Source: Bacteroidota bacterium (GTDB lineage: Bacteria > Bacteroidota > Bacteroidia > Chitinophagales > Chitinophagaceae). From it: a stretch of DNA of 55,159 nucleotides. The notes under the pieces were generated by a model, which was not told the origin of the DNA, ran no database searches, and saw only the letters and a program-made list of their open reading frames with translations. Every line of letters begins with the position of its first letter. The first letter of the stretch is position 1. The stretch is from the NCBI GenBank assembly GCA_023422565.1, contig JAFAGR010000094.1:1-55159 (forward strand), written 5' to 3'. This document shows, piece after piece, positions 43,991 to 53,052 of the stretch. Both the position numbers and the translations under genes were made by a program.

Positions 43991-44842
43991 ATGAATTTCA
44001 ATGAACGTTTAGAAGAACTTGTTACATCGGCCCTGGCGGAAGATATTGGCGAAGGCGACCATTCAACGCTATGCTGCATACCACCGCAAACGAAGGGAAG
44101 TGCCGTTTTGAAAATAAAACAGGATGGAGTACTTGCAGGGGTAAAAGTGGCGGAATTCATTTTTAATTTTCTTGAGCCTTCCTCCGTTTTTTCAGTCCAA
44201 AAAAATGATGGAGAGAAGATGACGGCCGGCGATATAGCCTTCACGGTGGAATCTTCCGTGCACACCATTCTGAAAGCGGAAAGGCTTGTTCTCAACATCA
44301 TGCAGAGAATGAGTGGTATTGCCACGCTTACTCATTCGTACACCGAAAAACTGAATGGATACCGGTCCAAATTGCTGGATACACGTAAAACCACTCCAAA
44401 CTTCCGCCTGCTTGAAAAAGAAGCCGTGAAGATCGGCGGCGGACATAATCACCGTTTTGGATTGTTTGACATGATCATGCTAAAAGATAACCACATTGAT
44501 TATGCCGGCGGAATTGAGCCCGCGATAGAAAAGGCCGCTGCTTACATTCAGCAACACCCGCGTCTTAAAATAGAAATTGAAACCCGCAACCTTGAAGAGG
44601 TGAAACGCGTAATGGCTGCCGGTAAAGTGCACCGGATCATGCTTGATAATTTTTCACCGGAACAGATAAAGGAAGCTTTACAAGTAATTAACGGCCGCTA
44701 TGAAACCGAAGCCAGCGGCGGAATTACAATTGATAACATACAGGCTTACGCAGAAACTGGGGTTGACTTTATATCAAGCGGCTCCATCATTCACCAGGCA
44801 AAGAGTTTAGACCTCAGTTTAAAAGCAAAAATCATTTCTTAA
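43991..44842 (+). CDS. nadC: Nicotinate-nucleotide diphosphorylase (carboxylating)
   Basis: A 283-residue cytoplasmic enzyme converting quinolinate and PRPP to nicotinate mononucleotide, CO2 and pyrophosphate in de novo NAD synthesis. The signature DTRKTTPNFRLLEKEAVKIGG with following HNHRFGLFDMIMLKDNH is intact and includes the basic residues that bind quinolinate. The C-terminal EASGGITIDNI and GVDFISSGSI phosphate loops complete the barrel. A SUI1-family gene starts 2 nt downstream. Confidence 0.96.
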   Translation: MNFNERLEELVTSALAEDIGEGDHSTLCCIPPQTKGSAVLKIKQDGVLAGVKVAEFIFNFLEPSSVFSVQKNDGEKMTAGDIAFTVESSVHTILKAERLVLNIMQRMSGIATLTHSYTEKLNGYRSKLLDTRKTTPNFRLLEKEAVKIGGGHNHRFGLFDMIMLKDNHIDYAGGIEPAIEKAAAYIQQHPRLKIEIETRNLEEVKRVMAAGKVHRIMLDNFSPEQIKEALQVINGRYETEASGGITIDNIQAYAETGVDFISSGSIIHQAKSLDLSLKAKIIS

Positions 44843-44844
44843 AA

Positions 44845-45174
44845 ATGGCGAAGAAAACTTTTTCATCAGGACTGGTTTATTCTACCGATAAAAATTTAAT
44901 GAAGGAAGAGCCTGAAGAGATCGGTGAACCCGTTCAGCCTGCATCTCAAAAATTGCTGGTGCTTCTTGATAAAAAACAGCGCGCAGGAAAAGTAGTCACA
45001 CTTGTTGAAGGCTTTGAGGGCCCGGGGATAGAAGCGCTTGGAAAACAATTGAAAAATGCGTGCGGCACCGGAGGGTCCGTGAAAGATGGTCAGATAATTA
45101 TTCAGGGCGATAACCGTGAAAAGATTCTTCAATGGCTTTTGAAGAACGGTTACACAGCATCGAAAAAGAAATGA
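44845..45174 (+). CDS. SUI1/eIF1-family translation factor (YciH-like)
   Basis: A 109-residue protein of the SUI1/eIF1 fold. The characteristic core GKVVTLVEGFEG followed by LGKQLKNACGTGGSVKDGQIIIQGD and the final IL.WLLKNGY is present. Bacterial members resemble YciH, which influences start-site fidelity; in a phylum with few Shine-Dalgarno sites such a role is plausible but not shown. It starts 2 nt after nadC, so the pair is cotranscribed. Confidence 0.9.
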   Translation: MAKKTFSSGLVYSTDKNLMKEEPEEIGEPVQPASQKLLVLLDKKQRAGKVVTLVEGFEGPGIEALGKQLKNACGTGGSVKDGQIIIQGDNREKILQWLLKNGYTASKKK

Positions 45175-45193
45175 AGTAGAAATTAAAAAGTTT

Positions 45194-45336
45194 AAAAACT
45201 CTCGGCATTAAAGAAATCCTTCGTGAACCTCCGTACCTCCGTGGATCTCCGTGCCCTTTATTTTTGAAAAGAGGTTGCGCAAAGGCTACCAAATACAACT
45301 GAAAAACTTTCGGCATTGCTTTATTCCTCTGTGAAA
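45194..45336. repeat. Pair of 35-bp imperfect direct repeats and CTCCGTG words
   Basis: AAAAACTCTCGGCATT (45194) and AAAAACTTTCGGCATT (45302) differ by one base, and each is followed at the same 23-nt offset by TCCTtcGTGAA or TCCTctGTGAA. Inside the first copy and after it, words of 8-10 bp containing CTCCGT repeat (45218-45255). The 217-bp gap between the SUI1 and apaG genes holds nothing else recognised. Confidence 0.6.
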
Positions 45337-45391
45337 TTCCTGAAAATCGCATCTTTAGAAAAAAGTTTAATTTAGTCTGAAATTCCTGCCT

Positions 45392-45778
45392 ATGGTTTCT
45401 CAAATTTCAAGCGGCGTAACGGTTACCGTTGAAACCTATTATCAATCTGAATACAGTAACCCGCAACACAATGAGTTCATGTTTGCATACAGGATAACCC
45501 TGCATAACAGCAATGAATTCGCGGTGAAGTTGCTTACCCGGCACTGGTACATTTATGACAGTAATGGAAGTGTTCGGGAGGTGGAAGGAGAGGGAGTTGT
45601 GGGTGTACAGCCTGTTATATCTCCGGGCCAAACCTACCAATACGTGAGCGGATGCAACCTTAGGTCAGAAATAGGTAGAATGCATGGCACATATCTTTTT
45701 GAACAAGTGCCCGGAGGGAAAAAATTTGAAGTGATAATCCCTTCATTTCAAATGATGGTTCCCTTCAAACAAAATTAA
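45392..45778 (+). CDS. apaG: ApaG-domain protein
   Basis: A 128-residue protein with a single ApaG immunoglobulin-like beta-sandwich. Typical segments are FMFAYRITLHN, RHWYIYDSNG, VVGVQPVISPGQTYQYVSGC and the LRSEIGRMHGTY region. ApaG affects Co/Mg transport and polyphosphate-nucleotide metabolism in enterobacteria; its role in Bacteroidota is not established. Converges on gldB with 28 bp between stop codons. Confidence 0.93.
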   Translation: MVSQISSGVTVTVETYYQSEYSNPQHNEFMFAYRITLHNSNEFAVKLLTRHWYIYDSNGSVREVEGEGVVGVQPVISPGQTYQYVSGCNLRSEIGRMHGTYLFEQVPGGKKFEVIIPSFQMMVPFKQN

Positions 45779-45806
45779 ATCGCAGTCCGTTATACAAACC
45801 CCCGCG

Positions 45807-46814
45807 CTAAGGCTTGTACTTTGCTGTTTTAAAAATTTCTTCAGCGTTAGTTTCCATTAATTGCTGCGGTGTGGTTTCCTTATTCTTATTCATGTACTCT
45901 TTCACGATCTGCCATCCTGCAAAGGAACCGATATTACCGGGAGAAGCTTCACCGAGCTCCATTGTTTTCGGGCCTTCGCCAACATAATTCTTATTTACGT
46001 TATAATCGGTGGATTGTAAAAGGCTTCCCTGTATAAAAAGGTCCCAGATGATCCTTTCCCGCTCATAGCTTTCTTTTAGCTGCTTTTCGGTATAGCCGAT
46101 CAGCAGGTATTCGTCAACGTTAGGAAGCAGCTTTTGCATAACAAATAGTTTTTTCCCGCTTTCCACCATTTGTATCACTAAAGATTTTTCATCTGACGGA
46201 TCGGGATACATATCCAGTAAAATATTCTTCGCCAGGTTCACGGGAATCGTTGCCGGAACAAATCTTTGCGAGATATATTCAGGATAGGTTTCCAGGGTAT
46301 AAGCAGATTTGTAAAGCGAATAATCGCTGCCTAAATGATGATGCAGACCAACGATCGCGGTATTCTCATCAAGAATATCTCCGTATCCGTCAACAGGGCC
46401 GATGTAGGTTATCAGCTTTTTTGGAACAGGGTAGGAAGGAAAATAATGTTTTACTAATTGAAGCGTGTACACAATATCTTTCTCCACCTTTGAGAAATCA
46501 TTGAAAACCTTCAGGCTTGTATCATACACAGGCCTGTATGCCGTGAGAAAAGAACGAATGTAATTTGATGCGGTGTCCCCTCCCCACCTTGGATCAACAT
46601 TTAAAATGGTCGAGAAGAAATTTGGTGCAAAGCGTGGATAATCCTGCATCAATTTTGATATACCTGCTTCTATATTGGTACTGTCAATTGCAAAAAAGTC
46701 CTTTTCAAAACGCTTTGTGTCAAGCTCTATCTTTATGTGAGAAACATCAGGCGCTGCAGGGCCATCACAGGAAAGCATGAAACAGGCGGCTATCAAACAA
46801 AAGAAAATGCGCAT
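45807..46814 (-). CDS. gldB: Gliding motility lipoprotein GldB
   Basis: A 335-residue lipoprotein required for gliding in Flavobacterium. The signal peptide ends in the lipobox MLSC with Cys16. The mature part has the family pieces IELDTKRFEKDFFAID, KLMQDYPRFAPNFF, YIGPVDGYGDI and GLHHHLGSDYSLY, and its fold is related to DUF2268-type metallopeptidases, although a full HExxH is not seen. It is located about 9 kb from gldKLMN and diverges from nadE across a 60-bp gap. Its mechanism is unknown. Confidence 0.92.
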   Translation of the reverse strand: MRIFFCLIAACFMLSCDGPAAPDVSHIKIELDTKRFEKDFFAIDSTNIEAGISKLMQDYPRFAPNFFSTILNVDPRWGGDTASNYIRSFLTAYRPVYDTSLKVFNDFSKVEKDIVYTLQLVKHYFPSYPVPKKLITYIGPVDGYGDILDENTAIVGLHHHLGSDYSLYKSAYTLETYPEYISQRFVPATIPVNLAKNILLDMYPDPSDEKSLVIQMVESGKKLFVMQKLLPNVDEYLLIGYTEKQLKESYERERIIWDLFIQGSLLQSTDYNVNKNYVGEGPKTMELGEASPGNIGSFAGWQIVKEYMNKNKETTPQQLMETNAEEIFKTAKYKP

Positions 46815-46874
46815 AAGTGAATAAATTAACTTTACTTCTTACTTGAAAGGGTAAAGATATTTCAACAAGTTAGT

Positions 46875-48554
46875 ATGAAGATTTTTTTAGCACAACAGAA
46901 TTATCACATCGGAAATTTCGAATCGAATACTTCAAAAATAATTTCAGCGATTAATAAGGCTAAAGATGCCGGGGGAGATCTGATCGTGTTCAGTGAACTG
47001 AGTGTTTGCGGTTATCCTCCGCGCGACTTTTTATATTTTGATGATTTCATAGAGAAGTGTATTGATGCCGTCAGCCGCATCGCCGTTCATGCCAACGGGA
47101 TCGCCGTTTTGGTTGGTGCACCTTCACGAAACAATGTGATCCAGGGAAAAGATCTTTTTAATTCTGCCTACTTTCTTGAAGAGGGTGAAATAAAGAATGT
47201 AATTCATAAAACTTGTTTGCCCACTTACGATGTGTTTGATGAAGACCGTTATTTTGAACCTGCAACAGGTTGGGAAGTGATTCCATTCAAAGGGAAAAAG
47301 CTCGCCGTTACCATTTGTGAAGATATTTGGAATCTCGGAAACAACCCGTTGTACAGATATTGTCCGATGGATATGTTGATGCACCAGCAGCCGGATGTGA
47401 TGATCAATCTATCCGCATCTCCATACGATTATACCCATGATGAAGACAGGAAGGCCGCAGTTAAGGCAAATGTATTGAAGTATGGTTTGCCGATGTTTTA
47501 TTGTAATGGTGTAGGAAGCCAGACCGAGATCGTTTTTGATGGAACATCCCTGGTGTTCGACAAGGATGCAAATCTTTGTGGGCGGATGAAAAGTTTTGAG
47601 GAAGACCTCGCATGCTTTGAATTGCTGGATGAGGGCAGGATCAACGGACCGATAATTGAACAGTCAACCCACATCAGGAACGAAGAACTGAATCCTGAAA
47701 CATTTGAGCCCTCACTTCATATCGACACTGTTTATTCTGCCCTCGTAATGGGCATTCGCGATTATTTTGAAAAAATGGGTTTTACAAAAGCCATTGTGGG
47801 AAGCAGCGGCGGAATTGATTCAGCGGTGACTATTGCGCTCGCCGTTGCAGCCCTGGGAAAGGAAAACGTTTTTGCCGTACTGATGCCATCAGAATATTCC
47901 ACATCACATTCGGTTACGGATGCGGAGAAGCTAAGTACCACTTTAGAAAATCCTTACCACACTATTCCGATAAAGAATATTTACGACGCATTCTTAACTG
48001 AACTTTCCCCTTTGTTTAAAGATCTTCCTTTCAGCGTGGCGGAAGAAAATATACAAAGCCGCACGCGTGGTAATTTACTGATGGCCATCGCGAATAAATT
48101 CAACTACATTTTATTGAATACTTCCAACAAAAGCGAATTGTCTACCGGCTACGGCACATTATACGGCGATATGGCGGGCGGCCTTGCCGTGCTGGGCGAT
48201 TGTTATAAGCAACAGGTTTACGAACTCGCGCGTTATATAAACCGCAACGGGGAGATCATTCCCACGCACATCATTCAAAAGCCGCCGAGCGCTGAACTGC
48301 GGCCGGGACAGAAAGACAGCGACAGTCTCCCGGATTATGCGGTTCTTGATCAAATATTATATCGCTACATAGAGAGAACTCAGAGCCCGGCAGATATCAA
48401 AAATGCGGCCTTCGATGAAAAACTTGTTGACCGTGTGCTTAGTTTGGTGAACCGGAATGAATACAAACGAAACCAGTTTTGCCCCATCATCAGGATCTCT
48501 CCGAAAGCATTTGGCGTGGGCCGCAGGGTGCCGATCGTGGCTCGTTATTTATAA
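46875..48554 (+). CDS. nadE: Glutamine-dependent NAD(+) synthetase
   Basis: A 559-residue two-domain enzyme that amidates nicotinate adenine dinucleotide to NAD using glutamine. The N-terminal nitrilase-type glutaminase has Glu41 (FSELSVCG), Lys112 (HKTCLP) and Cys148 (TICEDIW). The C-terminal synthetase contains the PP-loop GSSGGIDSA near 309-317 and the later TSNKSELSTGYGT and KPPSAELRPGQ segments. With nadC about 2 kb upstream, two steps of NAD synthesis lie close together. Confidence 0.96.
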   Translation: MKIFLAQQNYHIGNFESNTSKIISAINKAKDAGGDLIVFSELSVCGYPPRDFLYFDDFIEKCIDAVSRIAVHANGIAVLVGAPSRNNVIQGKDLFNSAYFLEEGEIKNVIHKTCLPTYDVFDEDRYFEPATGWEVIPFKGKKLAVTICEDIWNLGNNPLYRYCPMDMLMHQQPDVMINLSASPYDYTHDEDRKAAVKANVLKYGLPMFYCNGVGSQTEIVFDGTSLVFDKDANLCGRMKSFEEDLACFELLDEGRINGPIIEQSTHIRNEELNPETFEPSLHIDTVYSALVMGIRDYFEKMGFTKAIVGSSGGIDSAVTIALAVAALGKENVFAVLMPSEYSTSHSVTDAEKLSTTLENPYHTIPIKNIYDAFLTELSPLFKDLPFSVAEENIQSRTRGNLLMAIANKFNYILLNTSNKSELSTGYGTLYGDMAGGLAVLGDCYKQQVYELARYINRNGEIIPTHIIQKPPSAELRPGQKDSDSLPDYAVLDQILYRYIERTQSPADIKNAAFDEKLVDRVLSLVNRNEYKRNQFCPIIRISPKAFGVGRRVPIVARYL

Positions 48555-48681
48555 TTGGTACCGCCTTTCCATTAAATCAAAACAAAGGCATTGCGCATAT
48601 GCGTTCCAGTTATACCCTTATTTCTTCCCGCGCGTTTCCTGCCGGTTTAAGAGTAGGGTGTGAAATTCTGCTGTAATTCAT

Positions 48682-48689
48682 TATATTTG
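48682..48689 (+). promoter_or_regulatory. -7 promoter element of the nfeD-SPFH pair
   Basis: TATATTTG matches TAnnTTTG, 27 nt before the ATG of the NfeD gene, a normal leader length. No TTG at -33 was seen. Confidence 0.45.
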
Positions 48690-48716
48690 AATGAATTCGA
48701 TTTCTAATTACGAACA

Positions 48717-49166
48717 ATGGACTTTTTATACAATGCCGCCGTAGTGTGGTTTATCGCGGGATTCATCTTTTTCATTCTTGAATTTGCCCTGCCCGGGCTG
48801 ATCCTGTTCTTCTTTGCGGTAGGAGCCTGGCTCACTGCACTTGTGTGTATGTTTTTTGATATTTCTATTGATGCCCAATTGATCGTTTTTGGCATAAGTT
48901 CAATTATTACTCTTCTGCTGTTCCGGAAGGGCGTAAAAAGGATCTTATACTCCAGGAAACAAAGCAGTGAAATTGAAGATGAATTTATCGGCAAAACAGG
49001 AAGGGCTGAAACTTATATTGGTCCCGGCAGAAAAGGGAAGGTCGACTTTAAAGGCACATCATGGGACGCTAAGTCGGACGACAGTATCGATGCCGGCGAG
49101 GAAGTGATGATCGTAGGCAACGATAGCATTTTATTAATAGTTAAATCAACCAAAACAGCATTATGA
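48717..49166 (+). CDS. NfeD-family membrane protein
   Basis: A 149-residue protein with a short N terminus, two or three transmembrane helices (about 8-75) and a C-terminal OB-fold domain (about 88-149, ending GNDSILLIVKS), the minimal NfeD architecture lacking the ClpP-like protease. NfeD proteins partner with SPFH/stomatin proteins at membrane microdomains; here the next gene is an SPFH protein overlapping by 4 nt, which supports the assignment. Confidence 0.88.
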   Translation: MDFLYNAAVVWFIAGFIFFILEFALPGLILFFFAVGAWLTALVCMFFDISIDAQLIVFGISSIITLLLFRKGVKRILYSRKQSSEIEDEFIGKTGRAETYIGPGRKGKVDFKGTSWDAKSDDSIDAGEEVMIVGNDSILLIVKSTKTAL

Positions 49167-50104
49167 ACCCAACAACCATCATACTTTTTTTATTAGTCGT
49201 TTTTATTCTTATTGCCTTTCTTTCCACGTTTAAGGTGGTGCCGCAGCGCTCGGTTTATATCGTGGAAAGGCTTGGAAAATACAGCCGCACGCTCGATGCA
49301 GGGTTTCATATACTGATACCGTTTATCGATAAGATCGCCTATAAACAAAATTTGAAAGAGCAGGCAATAGATGTGGCATCGCAGATATGTATCACAAAAG
49401 ATAACATCGCAGTGGAAGTAGATGGTATTCTTTACCTGCAGGTTATCGATCCGCAAAAGGCATCCTATGGTATCGACAATTACCGTTTCGCGGTGATACA
49501 GATCTCTCAAACAACCATGAGAAGTGTGATCGGAAAAATGGAGCTTGATAAAACCTTTGAGGAAAGGGAAACTGTAAACGCGACCATCGTGGAGGCGGTT
49601 GACAAGGCGAGCGGGCCATGGGGAATTAAGGTTTCGCGCTATGAAGTGAAAAATATTTCTCCGCCGCAAAGTATTAAAGATGCGATGGAAAAGCAGATGA
49701 GGGCCGAGCGTGAAAAACGTGCGCTTATCGCGGAATCAGAAGGTGATAAGCAGGCTAAGATCAATCGTGCCGAAGGTGATAAGGCCGAAGCGATCGCAAG
49801 GTCGGAAGGTGAAAAAACGCGCCGCATAAATGAAGCAGCAGGTAAGGCCGCGGAAATTGAACTCGTAGCTGTGGCAACCGCGAAAGGAATTACCGAAATT
49901 GCTCAATCCATAAATGCAGAAGGCGGCATGAGTGCGGTGAATCTACGGATAGCCGAACAATATTTGGTGGAATTCGGGAAGCTTGCTAAGGTGAACAATA
50001 CCATGATCGTTCCTGCTGATCTTTCCGATATAGCGGGTGTGATAACAAGCATAACTTCAGTTTTAAATAAAACCAATGCCCAACTTCCGGGAATGGTTAA
50101 ATAA
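49163..50104 (+). CDS. SPFH/stomatin-like (paraslipin, QmcA-type) protein
   Basis: A 313-residue membrane-anchored SPFH (band 7) protein. An N-terminal helix (about 4-22) anchors it; the SPFH domain begins VVPQRSVYIVERLGKYSRTLDAGFH and includes VDGILYLQVIDPQKASYGI. A long charged coiled coil (about 180-235) with repeated EGDKA/EGEK units drives oligomerisation. Such proteins scaffold membrane domains and hold proteases. Its ATG overlaps the stop of the nfeD gene, the classical pair. A terminator follows. Confidence 0.93.
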   Translation: MNPTTIILFLLVVFILIAFLSTFKVVPQRSVYIVERLGKYSRTLDAGFHILIPFIDKIAYKQNLKEQAIDVASQICITKDNIAVEVDGILYLQVIDPQKASYGIDNYRFAVIQISQTTMRSVIGKMELDKTFEERETVNATIVEAVDKASGPWGIKVSRYEVKNISPPQSIKDAMEKQMRAEREKRALIAESEGDKQAKINRAEGDKAEAIARSEGEKTRRINEAAGKAAEIELVAVATAKGITEIAQSINAEGGMSAVNLRIAEQYLVEFGKLAKVNNTMIVPADLSDIAGVITSITSVLNKTNAQLPGMVK

Positions 50105-50127
50105 TATACTGTAAACTAGTTTTTTTG

Positions 50128-50153
50128 AGCCTTCGTATACCGGAGGCTTTTTT
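50128..50153 (+). terminator. Intrinsic terminator after the SPFH gene
   Basis: AGCCTTCG/CGGAGGCT form an 8-bp stem (one G-U pair) with a 5-nt loop and run into a T tract, 24 nt after the stop codon. Confidence 0.85.
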
Positions 50154-50271
50154 CATTGGCGATGCCCTGCCTTCCTTTTCTAAGTGCTTGTTAAACTTCG
50201 AGTTGTTATGCGCATGGCAGTGTTTTTGTTAGAGATAGCCGTAATTTGCAATACACAGAAATTTAGAATTT

Positions 50272-51273
50272 ATGCTACAAACTGCAGACGATATCCGCTT
50301 ACTGAACGAGAAAATTCAGCAGTCCTCCGGTTTTGTGAGCCGCATCAACAACGAGCTTAACAAGGTGATCGTCGGGCAACAAAATATGATAGAAAGATTG
50401 GTTATCGGATTGTTAAGCAACGGGCATGTGTTGCTGGAAGGTGTGCCGGGCCTGGCGAAGACGCTTTCTATCAAATCTCTTGCGCAGTCTGTACATGCCG
50501 AATTCAGCCGCATTCAGTTTACACCCGACCTTTTGCCTGCCGACGTGATCGGAACAATGATCTACAACCAGGGAAAGAATGAATTCTATGTTCGCAAGGG
50601 GCCGATATTTTCAAACTTCATCTTGGCAGATGAGATCAACCGGGCTCCTGCAAAAGTGCAAAGTGCTTTACTGGAGGCCATGCAGGAAAGGCAGGTTACA
50701 ATTGGAGATACAACTTACAAACTTCCTGAGCCTTTCCTGGTGCTGGCCACGCAAAACCCGATAGAGCAGGAAGGAACTTATCCGCTACCTGAGGCGCAGG
50801 TTGACCGTTTCATGCTTAAAGTGGTTGTGGGTTATCCTTCAAAATCGGAAGAACAGCTTATCATTCGTCAGAATACGGTTGGCGCTGTTGGCCCGGCAAT
50901 AGCCGCCGTAGCCTCAACATCTGAAATACTGGGTGCGAAAGAACTTGTTCGTCAGGTATATCTTGATGAGAAGGTGGAAGATTATATTTTAAACATTGTG
51001 TTTGCCACCCGTTTTCCGGATAAATACAATCTTCCCAAACTAAAGGCGCTCATTGGTTTCGGCGGGTCTCCACGTGCAAGTATTAATCTGGCATTGGCGG
51101 CGAAGGCGCATGCCTACCTTAACCAAAGAGGATATGTGGTTCCTGAAGATGTGCGGGCAATTTGCCACGATGTGATGCGGCACAGGATCGGGCTTACCTA
51201 TGAGGCAGAAGCGGAGAATGTGAATGTAGAGATGATATTGAACGAGATTTTGAAAACGGTGAATGTTCCATAA
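50272..51273 (+). CDS. MoxR-family AAA+ ATPase
   Basis: A 333-residue AAA+ ATPase of the MoxR type, a chaperone-like ATPase that acts on vWA proteins encoded next to it. Walker A is EGVPGLAKTLS (about 56-66), Walker B with sensor is FILADEINRAPAKVQSALLEAMQE, and sensor 1 lies in LATQNPIEQEGTYPLPEAQVDRF. It opens the Bat-like operon; the DUF58 gene starts 3 nt after its stop. A 118-bp gap after the preceding terminator should hold its promoter, but no clear -7 match was found. Confidence 0.95.
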   Translation: MLQTADDIRLLNEKIQQSSGFVSRINNELNKVIVGQQNMIERLVIGLLSNGHVLLEGVPGLAKTLSIKSLAQSVHAEFSRIQFTPDLLPADVIGTMIYNQGKNEFYVRKGPIFSNFILADEINRAPAKVQSALLEAMQERQVTIGDTTYKLPEPFLVLATQNPIEQEGTYPLPEAQVDRFMLKVVVGYPSKSEEQLIIRQNTVGAVGPAIAAVASTSEILGAKELVRQVYLDEKVEDYILNIVFATRFPDKYNLPKLKALIGFGGSPRASINLALAAKAHAYLNQRGYVVPEDVRAICHDVMRHRIGLTYEAEAENVNVEMILNEILKTVNVP

Positions 51274-51276
51274 ATT

Positions 51277-52149
51277 ATGTTGGCCACCACGGAAGACATA
51301 TTGAAAAAAGTTCGTGAGCTTGAAATTAAAAGCAAGAAGATCACAGCACATCTTTTTACAGGTGAGTATCACTCTGCTTTTAAAGGAAAGGGTATGCACT
51401 TCCGCGAGGTGAGGGATTATGCTCCGGGCGACGATACCCGGTTTATCGACTGGAACGTAAGTGCCCGGTTCAATCACACTTTCACCAAGGTATTTGAAGA
51501 GGAGCGTGAACTTACCGTAATGTTACTCGTTGATACGAGTGCAAGTAATTTGTTCGGCACAACGGGAACGCGTAAACGCGATATGATCAATGAAATGTCG
51601 GCTGTGCTTGCCTTTAGTGCGATTGCGAACAATGATAAAGTAGGCGCAGTTTTTTTCAGCAGCGGTGTTGAGCTATACATTCCGCCGAAAAAGGGAAGGC
51701 AACATGCATTGTACATTGTACGTGAATTGCTCACCATGCAGCCAAAGGGCTATGGAACCAATATTGATGAAGCGATCAGGTATTTTAACCGGAACATTAA
51801 GCAAAAGAGCATCGCCTTTATTCTGAGTGATTTCCTGGGAACGGGCTTCGATAATGACCTTAAAGTGATAGGCAAGAAGCATGATGTGATCGGCATTAAG
51901 GTGTATGATAAAATGGATATGAACCTCCCTGATGTGGGATCGGTTGAAATGGTGGATGCCGAAACCGGCACTTACAAATGGGTTGATACATCAAGCGCCA
52001 ACGTACGGTATAATTACCAGCAGTTCTTTTTAAAACATTCCGAACAAAGCAAGGTGTGGTTTCGCAAAGCGGGAGCCGACCTTTTGCATGTGCGCACAGA
52101 TAATGATTATGTGAAAATCTTACAACAGTTTTTCCTGAACCGGAAATGA
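51277..52149 (+). CDS. DUF58 vWA-like protein
   Basis: A 290-residue cytoplasmic protein of the DUF58 family. The N-terminal family motif reads FREVRDYAPGDDTRFIDWNVSAR; the rest is a von Willebrand A-like domain with a MIDAS-type LVDTSAS that differs from the standard DxSxS by spacing only slightly. DUF58 proteins are usually substrates or adaptors of MoxR ATPases. It lies 3 nt after moxR and its stop overlaps the next start by 4 nt. Confidence 0.92.
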   Translation: MLATTEDILKKVRELEIKSKKITAHLFTGEYHSAFKGKGMHFREVRDYAPGDDTRFIDWNVSARFNHTFTKVFEEERELTVMLLVDTSASNLFGTTGTRKRDMINEMSAVLAFSAIANNDKVGAVFFSSGVELYIPPKKGRQHALYIVRELLTMQPKGYGTNIDEAIRYFNRNIKQKSIAFILSDFLGTGFDNDLKVIGKKHDVIGIKVYDKMDMNLPDVGSVEMVDAETGTYKWVDTSSANVRYNYQQFFLKHSEQSKVWFRKAGADLLHVRTDNDYVKILQQFFLNRK

Positions 52150-53048
52150 TGATAAATAAGCTTCTAGTTTTTATTTTCTTGTTATTTTCTGCGTGCTTTT
52201 CGCAATTATTGCGTGCGCAAAAAGTAGAGGTTTCCGTTAACCGGAATAACATTCTTATTGGTGAGCAGATCGAGTATGGATTGAAAGTGCAGGTTCCTTC
52301 AAACGGGTATAAAGTTCATTTTGCGATACCCGATTCTATTCCGCATTTTGACATAATTAAAAGGGGAGAAATAGTGACGCTACCCGGCGAGCCTCCCGCG
52401 CTTGAGCAGGTGATCACCTTCACCAGCTTTGATTCCGGGAGTTGGGTCTTTCCTGCCATACCGGTGCTGGTTACCGATGGACGACGCAAAATGAATCTTG
52501 CCTCATCTACCGTACTTGTGCAGGTTGGTTATTCGCCTGAAGACACCACCGGAATTTATGATATAAGGCCTGTGAGAAAAGTTAGTGTTGCCGATAATTT
52601 TTGGTATTACATCGCGGCCGCAATTCTCATTGCCCTGCTGCTTGCCTGGTTGGTTTACCGGTATATCAGGAAAAGGCGTAATCGCCCGAAACCTGTATTT
52701 GACGCGGCCTTATCTCCCGCGGAAGAGGCATTGGCGGAGTTTGATAAACTTGAAAAAGATCCGCCGCCGGCAAAGGAACTGCATTCACGCGCTGCATTGA
52801 TCTTTAAAAAATTCATCAGCAGGAAGTGGCAGGTTGACGTATTGAATCAAACTTCCGGGGAGCTATTATTGCAGCTCAATTCAAAATACGCTGATGCCAC
52901 AATAGCGGGAAAGGTAGCAGATCCGCTTCGTTTAGGCGATGCCGTTAAGTATGCTAAATACAACCCGGGTAGCCAGGCTCATCTGAATGCAATTCAGCAA
53001 TGGAAGGAAGCAGTGTTGAGTATTGATAAATCGCATTTTAAAATTTAG
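52146..53048 (+). CDS. BatD-like membrane protein, short form
   Basis: A 300-residue protein with an N-terminal signal peptide (through about LLRAQ), a periplasmic BatD-type beta-domain (EVSVNRNNILIGEQIEYGL, then VFPAIPV), one transmembrane helix near 155-175, and a cytoplasmic basic/acidic tail with helical DUF4381-like character. Compared with classical BatD it has a single periplasmic domain pair. It overlaps the DUF58 gene by 4 nt and is followed by a vWA gene, so the four genes form one translational unit. Confidence 0.75.
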   Translation: MMINKLLVFIFLLFSACFSQLLRAQKVEVSVNRNNILIGEQIEYGLKVQVPSNGYKVHFAIPDSIPHFDIIKRGEIVTLPGEPPALEQVITFTSFDSGSWVFPAIPVLVTDGRRKMNLASSTVLVQVGYSPEDTTGIYDIRPVRKVSVADNFWYYIAAAILIALLLAWLVYRYIRKRRNRPKPVFDAALSPAEEALAEFDKLEKDPPPAKELHSRAALIFKKFISRKWQVDVLNQTSGELLLQLNSKYADATIAGKVADPLRLGDAVKYAKYNPGSQAHLNAIQQWKEAVLSIDKSHFKI

Positions 53049-53052
53049 GGAT

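Noticed and set aside
48594..48603. Palindrome CGCATATGCG between nadE and nfeD
   Set aside because: Isolated 10-bp palindrome with no second site or promoter overlap; expected by chance in a window of this size.
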